Shown: positions 26,794 to 36,285, counted from the stretch's first letter. The stretch is 64,000 nucleotides of DNA from Pedobacter sp. SL55 (GCF_026625705.1 NZ_CP113059.1:682001-746000), one strand, 5' to 3'. Program-made: numbers and translations. Notes: generated by a model not told the origin, from the sequence alone.

Positions 26794-28410
26794 ATGACAA
26801 AAAAAACTACCCTCTTATCGCTCCTTAGTGCTTTCATCATGTGGTTGGCGTGGCCACCTCATACTTGGTTTGCACCATTACTTTTTATCGGTTTAGTGCC
26901 CTTACTAATTGCTTTACAACAAATCGTAAAAACATCAGATAAAAAAACAGGAAAGAAAGTATTCCTTACCGCAGGTTTAACTTTCTTAGTTTGGAACACC
27001 GCTTCTATTTATTGGGTTTTTAATTCGATAAATGCGGTAAATACGGGTTTCATTGGCACTATCATTTCATTATTGGTGTCACTTATTCCTTATGGCTTGG
27101 GCGCATTGTTAATGACTTTTGCTTTTTGGATGTATTACCGATTAAGCACTTACACAAAAAATAAATGGGCAGGCTACACAGCGCTAATTGCCTTTTACAT
27201 CAGCATGGAATATTTGCACCAAACTTGGGATTTGGCTTTCCCTTGGATGACTTTGGGAAATGGCTTTGCCGGAATGCACCAGATTGTGCAATGGTATGAA
27301 TTTACTGGCGTTTACGGTGGTTCATTATGGATTTTATTGAGCAATATTTTAGCTTTTGAAGCTTACCAGCAAATTAAACATCAAAAGCAGTATAGGCTAG
27401 CTGGAATTTGGCCTTTAACCGTCCTTTTACCTATCGGATTTTCTGTTTACCAATATAAAAACCACAAAGAAAAAAGTGTTCCTGTAAATGTAGTTACGGT
27501 ACAGCCCAATATCGATCCGTATGAGAAATATGAAAGTGCATCAGCACACGAACAGCTAAGTATTTTAACCAAACTTTCAGATTCTATAGCGCAAACTAAT
27601 ACCGAATACTTTATTTGGCCAGAAACAGCTATCCCTAATTATGCGGATGAAGACCGAATTAGAAGTAATCCTGATTATTTGCAAGCACAACAATTTTTGT
27701 CTAAATATAAAAATGGTACGCTGATCACAGGAATAGAAAGCGTTCGTTTCTATAATGATAAGAAAACTCTATCGGCCAAAGAAAATCCGAACGGAGGTTT
27801 TTACGACAATTACAATGCAGCTATGCAGGTAGAAAATTCGGCAAGCGTAGCTTTTTACCACAAATCGAAGTTGGTACCTGGTGTAGAGAAAATGCCTTTC
27901 CCTAAAGTATTTTCATTTCTTGCACCGGTATTTAGCAAACTAGGCGGTAGTGTATCTGGCTGGGGCTGGCAAGACGAACCTGGCGTTTTCTATGCTCAAA
28001 GTGGCATTGGAGTTGCGCCTACCATTTGTTACGAATCTATTTGGGGAGATTGGGTAGCAGGCTCAGTGAAACAAGGCGCACAATTTATTGCGGTAATTAC
28101 CAACGATGGCTGGTGGGGAAATACTTCTGGCAAAGATCAACACTTAATGTATGCCAAACTACGTGCTATAGAAACCAGAAGATATGTAGTTCGTTCGGCA
28201 AATACGGGAATTTCGGGTTTTATTAATCAACGTGGAGATGTGGTACAGCAAAGTAAATGGTGGACACGCACCGCTTTAAAAGCGGATATTAATTTGAATG
28301 ACGAAATTACGCCTTATGTAAACTATGGCGATTTAATTGCTAAATTTTGCGTTGGCTTCGCCGCAATAGCAGCTTTATTTATCCTAATAAAAAAGTGGTT
28401 AATTAAATAG
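26794..28410 (+). CDS. lnt: Apolipoprotein N-acyltransferase
   Basis: 538 aa from the ATG at 26794; the longer reading from a GTG at 26767 is repeat DNA. N-terminal membrane helices (about five to six in residues 1-215) are followed by a periplasmic nitrilase-like domain with the E-K-C triad: WPETAIPNY, HKSKLVPGVEKMPFP, and APTICYESIWG. A last helix sits near the C-terminus. It adds the third acyl chain to lipoproteins in the inner membrane. It is followed 59 bp later by a second lspA, so two lipoprotein-maturation enzymes are encoded together. Confidence 0.95.
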   Translation: MTKKTTLLSLLSAFIMWLAWPPHTWFAPLLFIGLVPLLIALQQIVKTSDKKTGKKVFLTAGLTFLVWNTASIYWVFNSINAVNTGFIGTIISLLVSLIPYGLGALLMTFAFWMYYRLSTYTKNKWAGYTALIAFYISMEYLHQTWDLAFPWMTLGNGFAGMHQIVQWYEFTGVYGGSLWILLSNILAFEAYQQIKHQKQYRLAGIWPLTVLLPIGFSVYQYKNHKEKSVPVNVVTVQPNIDPYEKYESASAHEQLSILTKLSDSIAQTNTEYFIWPETAIPNYADEDRIRSNPDYLQAQQFLSKYKNGTLITGIESVRFYNDKKTLSAKENPNGGFYDNYNAAMQVENSASVAFYHKSKLVPGVEKMPFPKVFSFLAPVFSKLGGSVSGWGWQDEPGVFYAQSGIGVAPTICYESIWGDWVAGSVKQGAQFIAVITNDGWWGNTSGKDQHLMYAKLRAIETRRYVVRSANTGISGFINQRGDVVQQSKWWTRTALKADINLNDEITPYVNYGDLIAKFCVGFAAIAALFILIKKWLIK

Positions 28411-28469
28411 TTGTAAAATGCTTGAAAATATTTTTCAGTTAACCAATTTGAACGATTAAACTATAATCT

Positions 28470-28994
28470 ATGCTTAAAACCCCCATAAAATTCGTATTCC
28501 TGCTACTTATTATAGCTTTAAATTTAGTTTGCGACCAGTTCTCTAAAGTAATTGCAAGAAAAAACATTGCTCCTTATGAACAAATTTCAGTAATCAAAGA
28601 TCGTTTTACATTAACACTAGTAGAAAATACAGGGGCTTTTTTAAGCGCAGGTAGCAACTTACCCAATATTGTTCGTATTGCATTTTTAACTGTACTTCCT
28701 ATTTTAGTTTTAGGCTATGGCTTATGGTTTCTGTATTCGAATAAAAGCTTGCCACGCTTAATGCAAGTTGGCATTTGCTTTTTAATTGGCGGTGGAATTG
28801 GCAACATTTACGATAGGATTGTTTACGGTTCAGTAACCGATTTCTTACACCTAGATTTTGTGCTGTTTAGAACTGGAATTTTTAACATGGCCGATGTTTC
28901 TATTATGGTTGGCATAGGACTGTTATTATTACAGAATTTAACCGCAGCAAAAATTAAAAACCAAGAAGCTGAGCAGGAAGAGGCATCTGCCTAA
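28470..28994 (+). CDS. lspA: Lipoprotein signal peptidase (LspA), second paralog
   Basis: 174 aa with four membrane helices and the standard motifs: CDQFSKVIARKNI, VENTGAFLSAGSNLP, GGGIGNIYDRIVYGSVTDFL, and FNMADVSIMVG, which hold both catalytic aspartates. It is closer to textbook LspA than the copy at 18952-19554. Its place directly after lnt suggests a dedicated lipoprotein-processing pair, perhaps for a different substrate set; that is inference. A long inverted repeat follows at 29001. Confidence 0.93.
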   Translation: MLKTPIKFVFLLLIIALNLVCDQFSKVIARKNIAPYEQISVIKDRFTLTLVENTGAFLSAGSNLPNIVRIAFLTVLPILVLGYGLWFLYSNKSLPRLMQVGICFLIGGGIGNIYDRIVYGSVTDFLHLDFVLFRTGIFNMADVSIMVGIGLLLLQNLTAAKIKNQEAEQEEASA

Positions 28995-29000
28995 TGCAAA

Positions 29001-29082
29001 AAACTTACGAAGTTTTGAAACTGCAAAGCCCTCAACTTTATCATTAAAACCAAGAACATACAAAGTTAAACTTCGTAAGTTT
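29001..29082. repeat. Inverted repeat between convergent lspA and nadE
   Basis: A perfect 15-bp inverted pair, AAACTTACGAAGTTT (29001-29015) and AAACTTCGTAAGTTT (29068-29082), separated by 52 bp. Each arm is itself partly palindromic. It may act as a bidirectional terminator or be a member of another dispersed repeat family. Confidence 0.7.
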
Positions 29083-29123
29083 AATATTCAATCGTAATTC
29101 GTCAATCTAAAATCGTAAGTCTC

Positions 29124-30767
29124 CTAATCCATATATTTGCCCACAATTGGCATACGCCTACCCATACCAAAAGCCTTAGGCGATACCCTTAAAATTGGTG
29201 GCGTTTGATAACGCTTAAACTCTGCCAAGTTTACCATTCTTAAAATCCGTTTTACTAGAACTTCATCAAAACCTTGGGCAATAATGGCTTTCGAACCTTT
29301 TTTAAGCTCAATGTGCTGATATAAAATAGCATCTAATACATCGTACTCTGGTAGCGAATCAGAGTCTTTTTGGTCGGGCCTTAGCTCTGCCGATGGCGGT
29401 TTAACGATGGTGTTGATTGGAATAATTTCTCGATCCTTATTGATGTACTTAGCCAAGTTAAACACTTGGGTTTTGTACACATCGCCAATAACACTAATAG
29501 CGCCGCACATATCGCCATACAAAGTACCATAACCAACTGCACACTCACTTTTGTTAGAAGTGTTCAGCAAAATGTACCCAAATTTGTTAGACATGGCCAT
29601 TACCACAATACCGCGGCTACGGGCCTGAATATTCTCTTCGGCCAAGTTAAATGGCAAACCTGCAAATGGTTTGGCCAACATGCTATCGAAAGCATCAGCA
29701 GCTTCTTTAATAGGGATAATTTCGTGTTTACAGCCAATGTTGTTCACTAAATCCAAAGCATCTTGCACCGAATGATCTGATGAGTACTTAGAGGGCATTA
29801 ATACCGCCATTACATTTTCTGCGCCTAAGGCCTTACACGCCAAAGCACAAACCACAGCAGAATCAATTCCTCCAGACAAGCCAAGCACTGCCTTTTTGAA
29901 ACCCGATTTTGCGAAATAATCTTTGATACCCAAAACTAGTGCATCGTGAATTTGCTCTATATCCGATGTTCTTTCTGCTGCTGGATATTTGTTCTTCACA
30001 TTTTGTACTTCATCCAAATCAAACACTTGCAAGTCTTCCTCAAAGTAGCATTTCATTTCTGCCTTTAGCGAACCTTCTTCATCAAATACTAAAGAACCAC
30101 CATCAAAAATAATTTCAGTTTGCGCACCTACTTGGTTTACATAAAATAAAGGCAGTTGATATTTCTTGACATTATCAGATAGCACCTTAATGCGATCTTC
30201 ATCATGTCCATAATCAAATGGTGAAGCAGCAATGTTGATCATTAAATCAGGCTGCTGCTTAATCAGTTCATCCATTGGAGAAGATACGTACAACGGATTA
30301 TCGTTGATGTTCCAAAGATCTTCGCAAATGGTTAGCGCAATTTTTTTGCCCTTAAACTCCACACAATCGAAAACGGTATTAGGTTCGAAATAGCGATATT
30401 CATCAAACACATCGTAAGTGGGCAGCAAAGCTTTTTTAATTACCTGTTTTACTTCTCCATTGGCAATAAAATAAGCGGCATTAAACAAATCTTTACCTTC
30501 TAAAACTGTATTTTTTATCGGCAAGCCAACAATGCAGGCAATATCTGTACAGTGTTTAGCAATGGTTTGTGCCGCATTTTCGCAGAGCGATATAAAATCT
30601 TCGAACTCCAAAAAATCGCGTGGCGGATAACCGCAAATAGCCAATTCTGCAAACACCACCATATCTGCGCCTTTGGCTTTCGCCAAGTTGATATGCGAGA
30701 TTATTTTTTGCGTATTATTTTCAAAATTTCCGATATGGTAATTGAGTTGTGCTAATGCTATTTTCAT
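29124..30767 (-). CDS. nadE: Glutamine-dependent NAD+ synthetase
   Basis: 547 aa. The N-terminal nitrilase-type glutaminase domain (residues 1-~250) has the E-K-C triad in FAELAICGYPPRDF, KKALLPTYDVFDEYRYF and LTICEDLWN. The C-terminal synthetase domain carries the PP-loop GLSGGIDSAVVCAL. It converts nicotinate adenine dinucleotide to NAD+ using ammonia from glutamine. It is divergent from gldB, with the outer membrane protein gene between; nadE close to gldB is familiar in gliding Bacteroidota. Confidence 0.96.
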   Translation of the reverse strand: MKIALAQLNYHIGNFENNTQKIISHINLAKAKGADMVVFAELAICGYPPRDFLEFEDFISLCENAAQTIAKHCTDIACIVGLPIKNTVLEGKDLFNAAYFIANGEVKQVIKKALLPTYDVFDEYRYFEPNTVFDCVEFKGKKIALTICEDLWNINDNPLYVSSPMDELIKQQPDLMINIAASPFDYGHDEDRIKVLSDNVKKYQLPLFYVNQVGAQTEIIFDGGSLVFDEEGSLKAEMKCYFEEDLQVFDLDEVQNVKNKYPAAERTSDIEQIHDALVLGIKDYFAKSGFKKAVLGLSGGIDSAVVCALACKALGAENVMAVLMPSKYSSDHSVQDALDLVNNIGCKHEIIPIKEAADAFDSMLAKPFAGLPFNLAEENIQARSRGIVVMAMSNKFGYILLNTSNKSECAVGYGTLYGDMCGAISVIGDVYKTQVFNLAKYINKDREIIPINTIVKPPSAELRPDQKDSDSLPEYDVLDAILYQHIELKKGSKAIIAQGFDEVLVKRILRMVNLAEFKRYQTPPILRVSPKAFGMGRRMPIVGKYMD

Positions 30768-30790
30768 GATTTTATATGAGCCGTAAATAT

Positions 30791-30815
30791 AAAAAACAAG
30801 CCTTGCTGAGACTTG
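30791..30815 (-). terminator. Terminator after the small outer membrane protein gene
   Basis: On the minus strand CAAGTCT-CAGCA-AGGCTTG (7 bp with one G-T pair) is followed by T6. It separates the gene at 30842 from nadE. Confidence 0.75.
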
Positions 30816-30841
30816 CTTTATTAAAACTTAATTATTGGGGC

Positions 30842-31492
30842 TTAAAAGAAAATGCCAATATTTAATCCTACGTAGTGGTTTTTAACTTCTTGTCCTTTAG
30901 CAGCTATATTAGTTAAACCATTGTTATAAGTGAGGCCACCAACCAGGCTTGTTTTGCCACTTAACCTGTATTCTGCACCGCCGCCAATAACCATTCCGGC
31001 CCTAAAAAACTTGGTACGATCAGTTGCTGATGCATGATCTGCCAGTTGGTTGTTGTTCTGCTCAACATCTTGCCTGGCACTAATACGAAAATCGGTAGTT
31101 AACCCAAACTGACCAAACCACTTAATTTCGTCTACTTCATCTGTTTTTAGTTTTATGGTTAATGGAATCTGTAGGTATTGCATCTTAAACTTCACATCAT
31201 AAGCGGCATCGCCATTTACCCCAGCATGATAGGGCTGGTAGTTTAGTAACGAGCCAGTTCCGTTGATACTGGTAATGGTTAAACCGGTACCAAAACAGTA
31301 GTTTTCGGCAAATTCAAAATCGCTCATTAAACCGTAAGTGAAACCTGTACTTAGGCCATTGCCTTTACCATTTTCAACTTTTAGAAAACCAAAAGTTGGG
31401 TGGGCAGTAAGGCCTAATCTAACTTGAGATGCATCTTGTGCAAATGAATTAACTGCGATAAATAAAAATAATACTAATAATGTTTTTTTCAT
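30842..31492 (-). CDS. Outer membrane beta-barrel protein, porin family
   Basis: 216 aa with a signal peptide (MKKTLLVLFLFIAVNSFAQ) and alternating beta strands typical of small eight-stranded barrels (PorT/OmpA-like family), ending in NIGIFF with a terminal aromatic residue as required for Bam insertion. It carries GAEYRLSGKTSLVGGLTYNN near the end. No enzymatic motif. The specific role is unknown. Confidence 0.85.
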   Translation of the reverse strand: MKKTLLVLFLFIAVNSFAQDASQVRLGLTAHPTFGFLKVENGKGNGLSTGFTYGLMSDFEFAENYCFGTGLTITSINGTGSLLNYQPYHAGVNGDAAYDVKFKMQYLQIPLTIKLKTDEVDEIKWFGQFGLTTDFRISARQDVEQNNNQLADHASATDRTKFFRAGMVIGGGAEYRLSGKTSLVGGLTYNNGLTNIAAKGQEVKNHYVGLNIGIFF

Positions 31493-31592
31493 TTTGGATG
31501 TATTTATGATGTTTTTACTATTTCGAAAGTATCAGCTCAGCTATTTAATATTATCGAACCATCATATTAACGACAGTTCATATTCGTTTCAT

Positions 31593-31600
31593 ATATTTGT
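31593..31600 (+). promoter_or_regulatory. Putative -7 element for gldB
   Basis: TATATTTG, a perfect TAnnTTTG, ends only 5 nt before the ATG at 31606. If this is the promoter in use, the mRNA would be leaderless or nearly so. Confidence 0.45.
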
Positions 31601-31605
31601 TAGCA

Positions 31606-32643
31606 ATGATACTCAACTCAAAATTTAGCCAAAGTTATCTATTTTTTCTATGTGCTGTGCTATTTTTTTCGTGCAGCGATAGTAAAAAGCCAGATGTAAG
31701 CAACATCAAACTAGACATTAAAATCGAAAGGTTCGACAAAGATTTATATCAAGGTAAAGCTAAAAGTATCGAATTAACTGATAGTCTGCTACACCAAAAA
31801 TATGGCGCTTTTTACGAAGACTTCATCTTTAAAATGGTAGGCAACGATAGCTACACCAGCCAAGAAGTTTTGCAAGGCTTGTACAATGATAAAGCTTATA
31901 CTGATCTTAATCACGAAGTAGACAGCGTTTTCCCGAACTTAACGCAGGTAGAAAACGAACTTACCCAGAGTTTTAAATACATTAAATATTACTACCCAAA
32001 AGTCCAAATTCCTCGTTTTATCGGTTTTTTATCAGGATTTTCTTACCAAACACCAATTGGCGACAACTATGTGGGCATTGGCCTAGATATGTTTTTAGGT
32101 AAAGACAGTAAATTTTACGGTGCCTTGGTAAATAGCATACCACTATATTTATCCAGAAAATTTACGCCAGCATACATTGTACCTCGCGTAAGCGAATATT
32201 ACATTAGAGAAAACTTGTTTAAAGAACGCGACGAAGACCGTAGTTTATTGGCCAAAATGATCTACAACGGAAAGATTTTGTATTTCATGGATCAGATTAT
32301 GCCAGATAACATGCCCGATAGCGTAAAGATTGGCTATACCGATAAACAACTAGACTGGTGCAAGGCTTTTGAAGCAGAAATTTGGGGATTTTATCTGGAA
32401 AGCAACCTACTTTATGAAACAGACTATCCAAAAATACAAGTGTATTTAAGCGAAGGACCATTTACACCTGGCTTGGGCGAAAACCGACAATCGCCCCCCA
32501 AACTGGGTGTTTGGACCGGCTGGCAAATTGTAAGGAAATATATGGAAGAAAACCCAGAAGTTACCTTGCAACAGCTCATGGCAGATACGGATACGCAGAA
32601 ATTATTAACCAAATCGAAGTATAAACCTAAATTGATGAGATAA
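31606..32643 (+). CDS. gldB: Gliding motility lipoprotein GldB
   Basis: 345 aa from the ATG at 31606. A TTG nine bases upstream overlaps the presumed -7 element and is rejected. A lipoprotein signal (SYLFFLCAVLFFSC, lipid Cys at residue 23) is followed by the GldB domain, with IKIERFDKDLYQ near the start and YLSEGPFTPGLGENRQSPPK near the end. GldB is a lipoprotein required for gliding in Flavobacterium; its exact role is not defined. gldC does not follow here, unlike in Flavobacterium. It may instead be co-transcribed with the patatin gene 77 bp downstream. Confidence 0.92.
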   Translation: MILNSKFSQSYLFFLCAVLFFSCSDSKKPDVSNIKLDIKIERFDKDLYQGKAKSIELTDSLLHQKYGAFYEDFIFKMVGNDSYTSQEVLQGLYNDKAYTDLNHEVDSVFPNLTQVENELTQSFKYIKYYYPKVQIPRFIGFLSGFSYQTPIGDNYVGIGLDMFLGKDSKFYGALVNSIPLYLSRKFTPAYIVPRVSEYYIRENLFKERDEDRSLLAKMIYNGKILYFMDQIMPDNMPDSVKIGYTDKQLDWCKAFEAEIWGFYLESNLLYETDYPKIQVYLSEGPFTPGLGENRQSPPKLGVWTGWQIVRKYMEENPEVTLQQLMADTDTQKLLTKSKYKPKLMR

Positions 32644-32720
32644 TTGGCAAATATGATAATTAGCCAATAACCTTTCCAAATCATCACATTCTTAAATTAA
32701 CAAATCATCAAATTATTACA

Positions 32721-33500
32721 ATGAAAGTTGGTATCGTATTAAGCGGGGGCGGAATAAGAGGGATTGCGCATTTGGGCATTTTAAAAGCCCTAAAAAATAG
32801 TGGTGTAAAGATTGATCAGATTGTGGGCACCAGTGCTGGCTCTATTGCAGGCTCTTTTTACGCTGCTGGTGTAGACCCAGAAGATGCTTTCAATATTTTC
32901 ATGAAAACGAAATTGATGAAATTTGTTCGTCCGGCTTTGGGTTCTTTAGGCTTGATTAACATCGAACGAACTGGCGATATTTTCAAAGAATACTTGCCTG
33001 CACATATTGAGGATTTAAAAATTCAGACGACGATTTGCACGACCAACTTTAGCGAGGGCAAGGTAGCCTATTTTACCAAAGGCCCATTAGTTAGAGCCAT
33101 CCACGCTTCTTGTTGTATCCCCGGCGTTTTTAAACCCATCATGATTCATGAGCAGATGTATGTAGATGGCGGTGTTTTGAACAATTTCCCTGCAGAGCCG
33201 CTATTAAATAACTGCGATTACATTATCGGCTCTACCTGTAACCACCTAAAACCCGTAGATAAAATTGTAGGCATTCATAGGTTAATGCAGCGAGCCGCAA
33301 TCATGTCTATCAACCATGACATGGAACGAAAATCTAAATTTTGTGATTTGATGATCGAACCAAAAGGGATGGGCGAGATCAATACTTTTGACACCAAAAA
33401 AGCCGAAACTATTTATTGGCTGGCTTATGAAGAAGCTTTGAAAACGATTAAAAATAGCGAGAGCTTTAAGGAGTTAATTAAAAAACAGCAGCGATTTTAA
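32721..33500 (+). CDS. Patatin-like phospholipase family protein
   Basis: 259 aa. The patatin core is clear: oxyanion glycines in LSGGGIRGIAHLG, nucleophile Ser in GTSAGSIAG, and catalytic Asp in VDGGVLNNFP. No signal peptide, so probably cytoplasmic. Such serine lipases release fatty acids from phospholipids; the RssA/NTE group is close. It lies 77 bp after gldB, the gap being an AT-rich repetitive tract. Confidence 0.92.
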   Translation: MKVGIVLSGGGIRGIAHLGILKALKNSGVKIDQIVGTSAGSIAGSFYAAGVDPEDAFNIFMKTKLMKFVRPALGSLGLINIERTGDIFKEYLPAHIEDLKIQTTICTTNFSEGKVAYFTKGPLVRAIHASCCIPGVFKPIMIHEQMYVDGGVLNNFPAEPLLNNCDYIIGSTCNHLKPVDKIVGIHRLMQRAAIMSINHDMERKSKFCDLMIEPKGMGEINTFDTKKAETIYWLAYEEALKTIKNSESFKELIKKQQRF

Positions 33501-33549
33501 TTCTTCTTTTGAATTTGGTATTTTAGGACTACATCTTAATGTAAAACCT

Positions 33550-34128
33550 ATGCCAAATAAATTTGATAGGCGAAGTATCAGACTGAAAGGGTATGATTAC
33601 TCAAAAGAAGGATTATATTTTGTAACCATCTGTTGTCAAAATATGGCTCATTTGTTTGGCAAAGTGCTTAACGGACAAATGAAGCTAAACGCAGCAGGGC
33701 TGATGGTTGACAAGTGGATTAAAGAACTCGAAAACAAATTTCCTGACATTCGAACTGATGAATATGTGATTATGCCTAATCATCTACACATTATTATTTA
33801 AAATATGGGATTGCATAATGCAGGCGTCGTACGGGTCGACCTATGTGTCGACCCTTCAACCGACCCTAATATGCAAATTAAACGCCAAGCAGAGGGCAAA
33901 CACAGAGGTTCGCCCCTACACCACGTTGTTCAATGGCTTAAAACGACGACCACAAATTCTTACATAAAGGGTGTGAAAACTTTGGGATGGAAACCTTTCG
34001 ACAAAAAAATCTGGCACCGAAATTATTACGAACACATTATTCGCAATGAAAGAGCTTATCAGAACATCGCAAGGTACATCCAAGAAAATCCAATAAAGTG
34101 GAGAACGGATAAATTTTACAGACAGTAG
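33550..34128 (+). pseudogene. REP-associated tyrosine transposase (RAYT, IS200/Y1 type) with in-frame stop
   Basis: 193 codons including one internal TAA at 33799-33801. The first part holds the fold start (IRLKGYDYSKEGLYFVTICC) and the HUH motif MPNHLHIII; the stop comes immediately after it. The same frame goes on with a low-complexity insert containing GGTCGAC palindromes and then the catalytic part (WKPFDKKIWHRNYYEHII, ARYIQENPIKW, with the Tyr in ARYI). A single substitution (for example GAA to TAA) would create the stop. RAYTs process and may spread REP palindromes such as those in this window. It is probably inactive here unless the stop is a sequence error. Confidence 0.88.
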
Positions 34129-34138
34129 TTGATGGTAA

Positions 34139-34852
34139 TCAAATAGACAGTTTCACTAAATACTCGCCTTCCAAAACAGGAATAATTGTACAAACATCAA
34201 CTTTTAAACAAAACTGCACATCTTCTTCGATATTCAATTTCACAAGACGATGGTTGTGAGAAGACTTCTTGAGGTATTTGCGTAAATCGCCTTTGGCCAA
34301 TTGATACATATCTAAAGCAGCTACGCTAGAATCATCGCCTACGGTAAAATCATTTTGTAGTTGTTCAACTACGGCACCTGCAAACAAAGTATCTTCTAAA
34401 TTGAAGTTATCTTTCCAGCCTGCACAAAGTAAGAGTACATCTTTATCTTGTTTCTTCAAATAATCGCAAACTGAGCTAAGATTAAGAAATGAGCCTACAA
34501 TTACCTGATGTGCTCTTTCTTGAGCCAAGTGCATAGCTTTAGTGCCATTTGTGGTAGTTAACACAATGGTTTTACCCGCTACTTTTTCGGCGGTATAAGA
34601 AAAAGGCGAATTACCGAAATCGTAACCTTCCACCACTTCTCCATTACGCTCTGCAGCTAGCAAATAGCCTTTATCAGCATAGTTCAAACAATCTTCCACG
34701 TTCATTACCGGAATAATGGCCTCTGCACCATTTTCGATACCGTAAGTGATAGAAGAAGTTGCTCTCAAAATATCAATCACAACAACTATACTATTTTCGA
34801 TAGCATATAAATCTAACAGAGCGGGCGTTAAACAAACTTCTATTTTAGGCAT
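34139..34852 (-). CDS. comB: 2-phosphosulfolactate phosphatase family protein
   Basis: 237 aa. ComB family: VVIDILRATSSITYGIENG near the N-terminus, TTTNGTKAMHLA, and LLCAGWKDNFNLEDTLFAGA. In methanogens ComB dephosphorylates phosphosulfolactate in coenzyme M synthesis; in Bacteroidota the sulfolactate may feed sulfonolipids or another sulfonate, and the true substrate is not known. It is convergent with the RAYT gene with a 10-bp gap and lies downstream of gcvT on the same strand. Confidence 0.9.
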   Translation of the reverse strand: MPKIEVCLTPALLDLYAIENSIVVVIDILRATSSITYGIENGAEAIIPVMNVEDCLNYADKGYLLAAERNGEVVEGYDFGNSPFSYTAEKVAGKTIVLTTTNGTKAMHLAQERAHQVIVGSFLNLSSVCDYLKKQDKDVLLLCAGWKDNFNLEDTLFAGAVVEQLQNDFTVGDDSSVAALDMYQLAKGDLRKYLKKSSHNHRLVKLNIEEDVQFCLKVDVCTIIPVLEGEYLVKLSI

Positions 34853-34933
34853 CGGAGTGGGTTATGAGTTATGAGTTACAGGTTATGAGATATGAAGCTT
34901 AGCCTCGCAACTCAAAACCCGTAACTCGTAACC
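34853..34933. repeat. GTTATGAGTTA-type inverted intergenic repeat
   Basis: The comB-gcvT gap consists of GAGTTATGAGTTACAGGTTA and, inverted, CTCAAAACCCGTAACTCGTAAC. It is related to the element at 40705-40797. This is a degenerate palindrome, so copy boundaries are approximate. Confidence 0.55.
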
Positions 34934-36016
34934 TTATTTTTTCAAAAAAGGGAACTTTACTATCTTAGCTTTTACTTTGTTATTTCTTATGTCGATGAAG
35001 ATTTCTGTACCTTCTTTAGCAAATTCTTTAGCCACGTAAGCCATACCAATGGCTTTTTGCAGTGATGGAGATTGCGTACCAGAAGTCACTTTACCGATCT
35101 GATTTCCGTCAGTATCAACTACAATGTAATCGTGACGAGGAATGCCTCTATCAACCATTTCGAAACCTACCAATTTACGGGTAACACCAGCTTCTTTTTG
35201 TGCTAATAAAGCTGCCGAATTGGTAAATTCTTTAGTGAATTTAGTTACCCAACCTAAACCAGCTTCAATTGGAGAAGTAGTATCGTCAATGTCATTTCCA
35301 TATAAACAGAAACCCATTTCTAAACGCAAGGTATCACGAGCACCTAAACCAATTGGCTTGATGCCAAACTCTGCGCCGGCTTTAAAAATGGCATCCCAAA
35401 TTTGATCAGCATATTGGTTTTCGAAATAAACCTCGAAACCACCAGCGCCAGTGTAACCTGTAGCAGAAACCAATACATTATCTACACCTGCAAATTTGCC
35501 TTTCTTGAAAGTATAATATTCCATCGAAGCCAAATCTATATCAGTTAAAGATTGTAAAGCATCTGCTGCTTTCGGACCTTGAACCGCTAATAAAGAAGTT
35601 TGATCAGAAATGTTGTGCATCTCTACATCTTTATCGTTGAACTTTTGGATCCAGTTCCAATCCTTTTCGATATTCGAAGCGTTAACCACCAGCATATAAG
35701 ACTTTTCATCGATACGATAAACCAGCAAATCATCTACAATACCGCCGGTTTCGTTTGGCAAGCATGAATACTGAATTTTACCGTCGTAAAGCTTTGAAGC
35801 ATCGTTACTGGTTACCCGTTGAATTAAGTCTAAAGCATTTTCTCCTTTAAGGATAAATTCGCCCATGTGACTTACATCGAAAACACCTACTGCATTACGT
35901 ACCGTAGCATGTTCTGCATTAATTCCTTCGTATTGTACCGGCATATTGTAGCCAGCAAAAGGAACCATCTTAGCTCCAAGTGAGATATGTTTTTGTGTTA
36001 ACGCGGTATTCTTCAT
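34934..36016 (-). CDS. gcvT: Glycine cleavage system T protein (aminomethyltransferase)
   Basis: 360 aa, normal length. GcvT signatures: [39 protein letters not shown], and [13 protein letters not shown] near the folate site. It transfers the methylene group from aminomethyl-lipoyl GcvH to tetrahydrofolate, releasing ammonia. gcvH is 17 kb away in this window. No glycine riboswitch is seen upstream; instead a -7 element lies at 36062-36069. Confidence 0.96.
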   Translation of the reverse strand: MKNTALTQKHISLGAKMVPFAGYNMPVQYEGINAEHATVRNAVGVFDVSHMGEFILKGENALDLIQRVTSNDASKLYDGKIQYSCLPNETGGIVDDLLVYRIDEKSYMLVVNASNIEKDWNWIQKFNDKDVEMHNISDQTSLLAVQGPKAADALQSLTDIDLASMEYYTFKKGKFAGVDNVLVSATGYTGAGGFEVYFENQYADQIWDAIFKAGAEFGIKPIGLGARDTLRLEMGFCLYGNDIDDTTSPIEAGLGWVTKFTKEFTNSAALLAQKEAGVTRKLVGFEMVDRGIPRHDYIVVDTDGNQIGKVTSGTQSPSLQKAIGMAYVAKEFAKEGTEIFIDIRNNKVKAKIVKFPFLKK

Positions 36017-36061
36017 TTTTATAATAAGTTATAATCAGGGTTACATTGGTTTTATTTGGCG

Positions 36062-36069
36062 CAAAAGTA
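36062..36069 (-). promoter_or_regulatory. Putative -7 element for gcvT
   Basis: The minus strand reads TACTTTTG, 46 bp upstream of the gcvT start, and matches TAnnTTTG. Confidence 0.45.
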
Positions 36070-36092
36070 CTAAGAAAAAGCCGAATTTTTTA

Positions 36093-36261
36093 TTTGGCTA
36101 AAGCCTTTATATTTCATTTTTGCCCCTTGGCTAAAGCCAAGGGCTATGAAACCAAGCCCATATTAGAACCAAACAAGAGCCATCAAGATTATGAAATAAT
36201 GTATGCTTCATTGCCGTCGGTTTCAACCGACGGTTACAGTTAAATTAAGTTGGCTTTAGCC
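36093..36261. repeat. Multi-hairpin intergenic repeat (three-stem element)
   Basis: An outer pair, TTTGGCTAAAGCC (36093-36105) with GGCTTTAGCC (36252-36261), encloses two perfect hairpins: CCCTTGGC-TAAA-GCCAAGGG (36124-36143) and CCGTCGGTT-TC-AACCGACGG (36214-36233). Together they would fold as a three-way junction. Elements with GGCTAAAGCC and GTCGGTTTAAACCGAC arms recur between genes in many Bacteroidota. An ORF across it (36046-36243) is fortuitous. Confidence 0.75.
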
Positions 36262-36285
36262 TAAATCTTTAAAGCCTTTTAAAGC

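Noticed and set aside
36017-36092. Glycine riboswitch upstream of gcvT
   Set aside because: The short leader lacks tandem aptamer-like structure; only a -7 element and a three-stem repeat further upstream are seen.
36046-36243. 65-codon plus-strand ORF
   Set aside because: It is made of the hairpin-rich intergenic element between gcvT and the GNAT gene.
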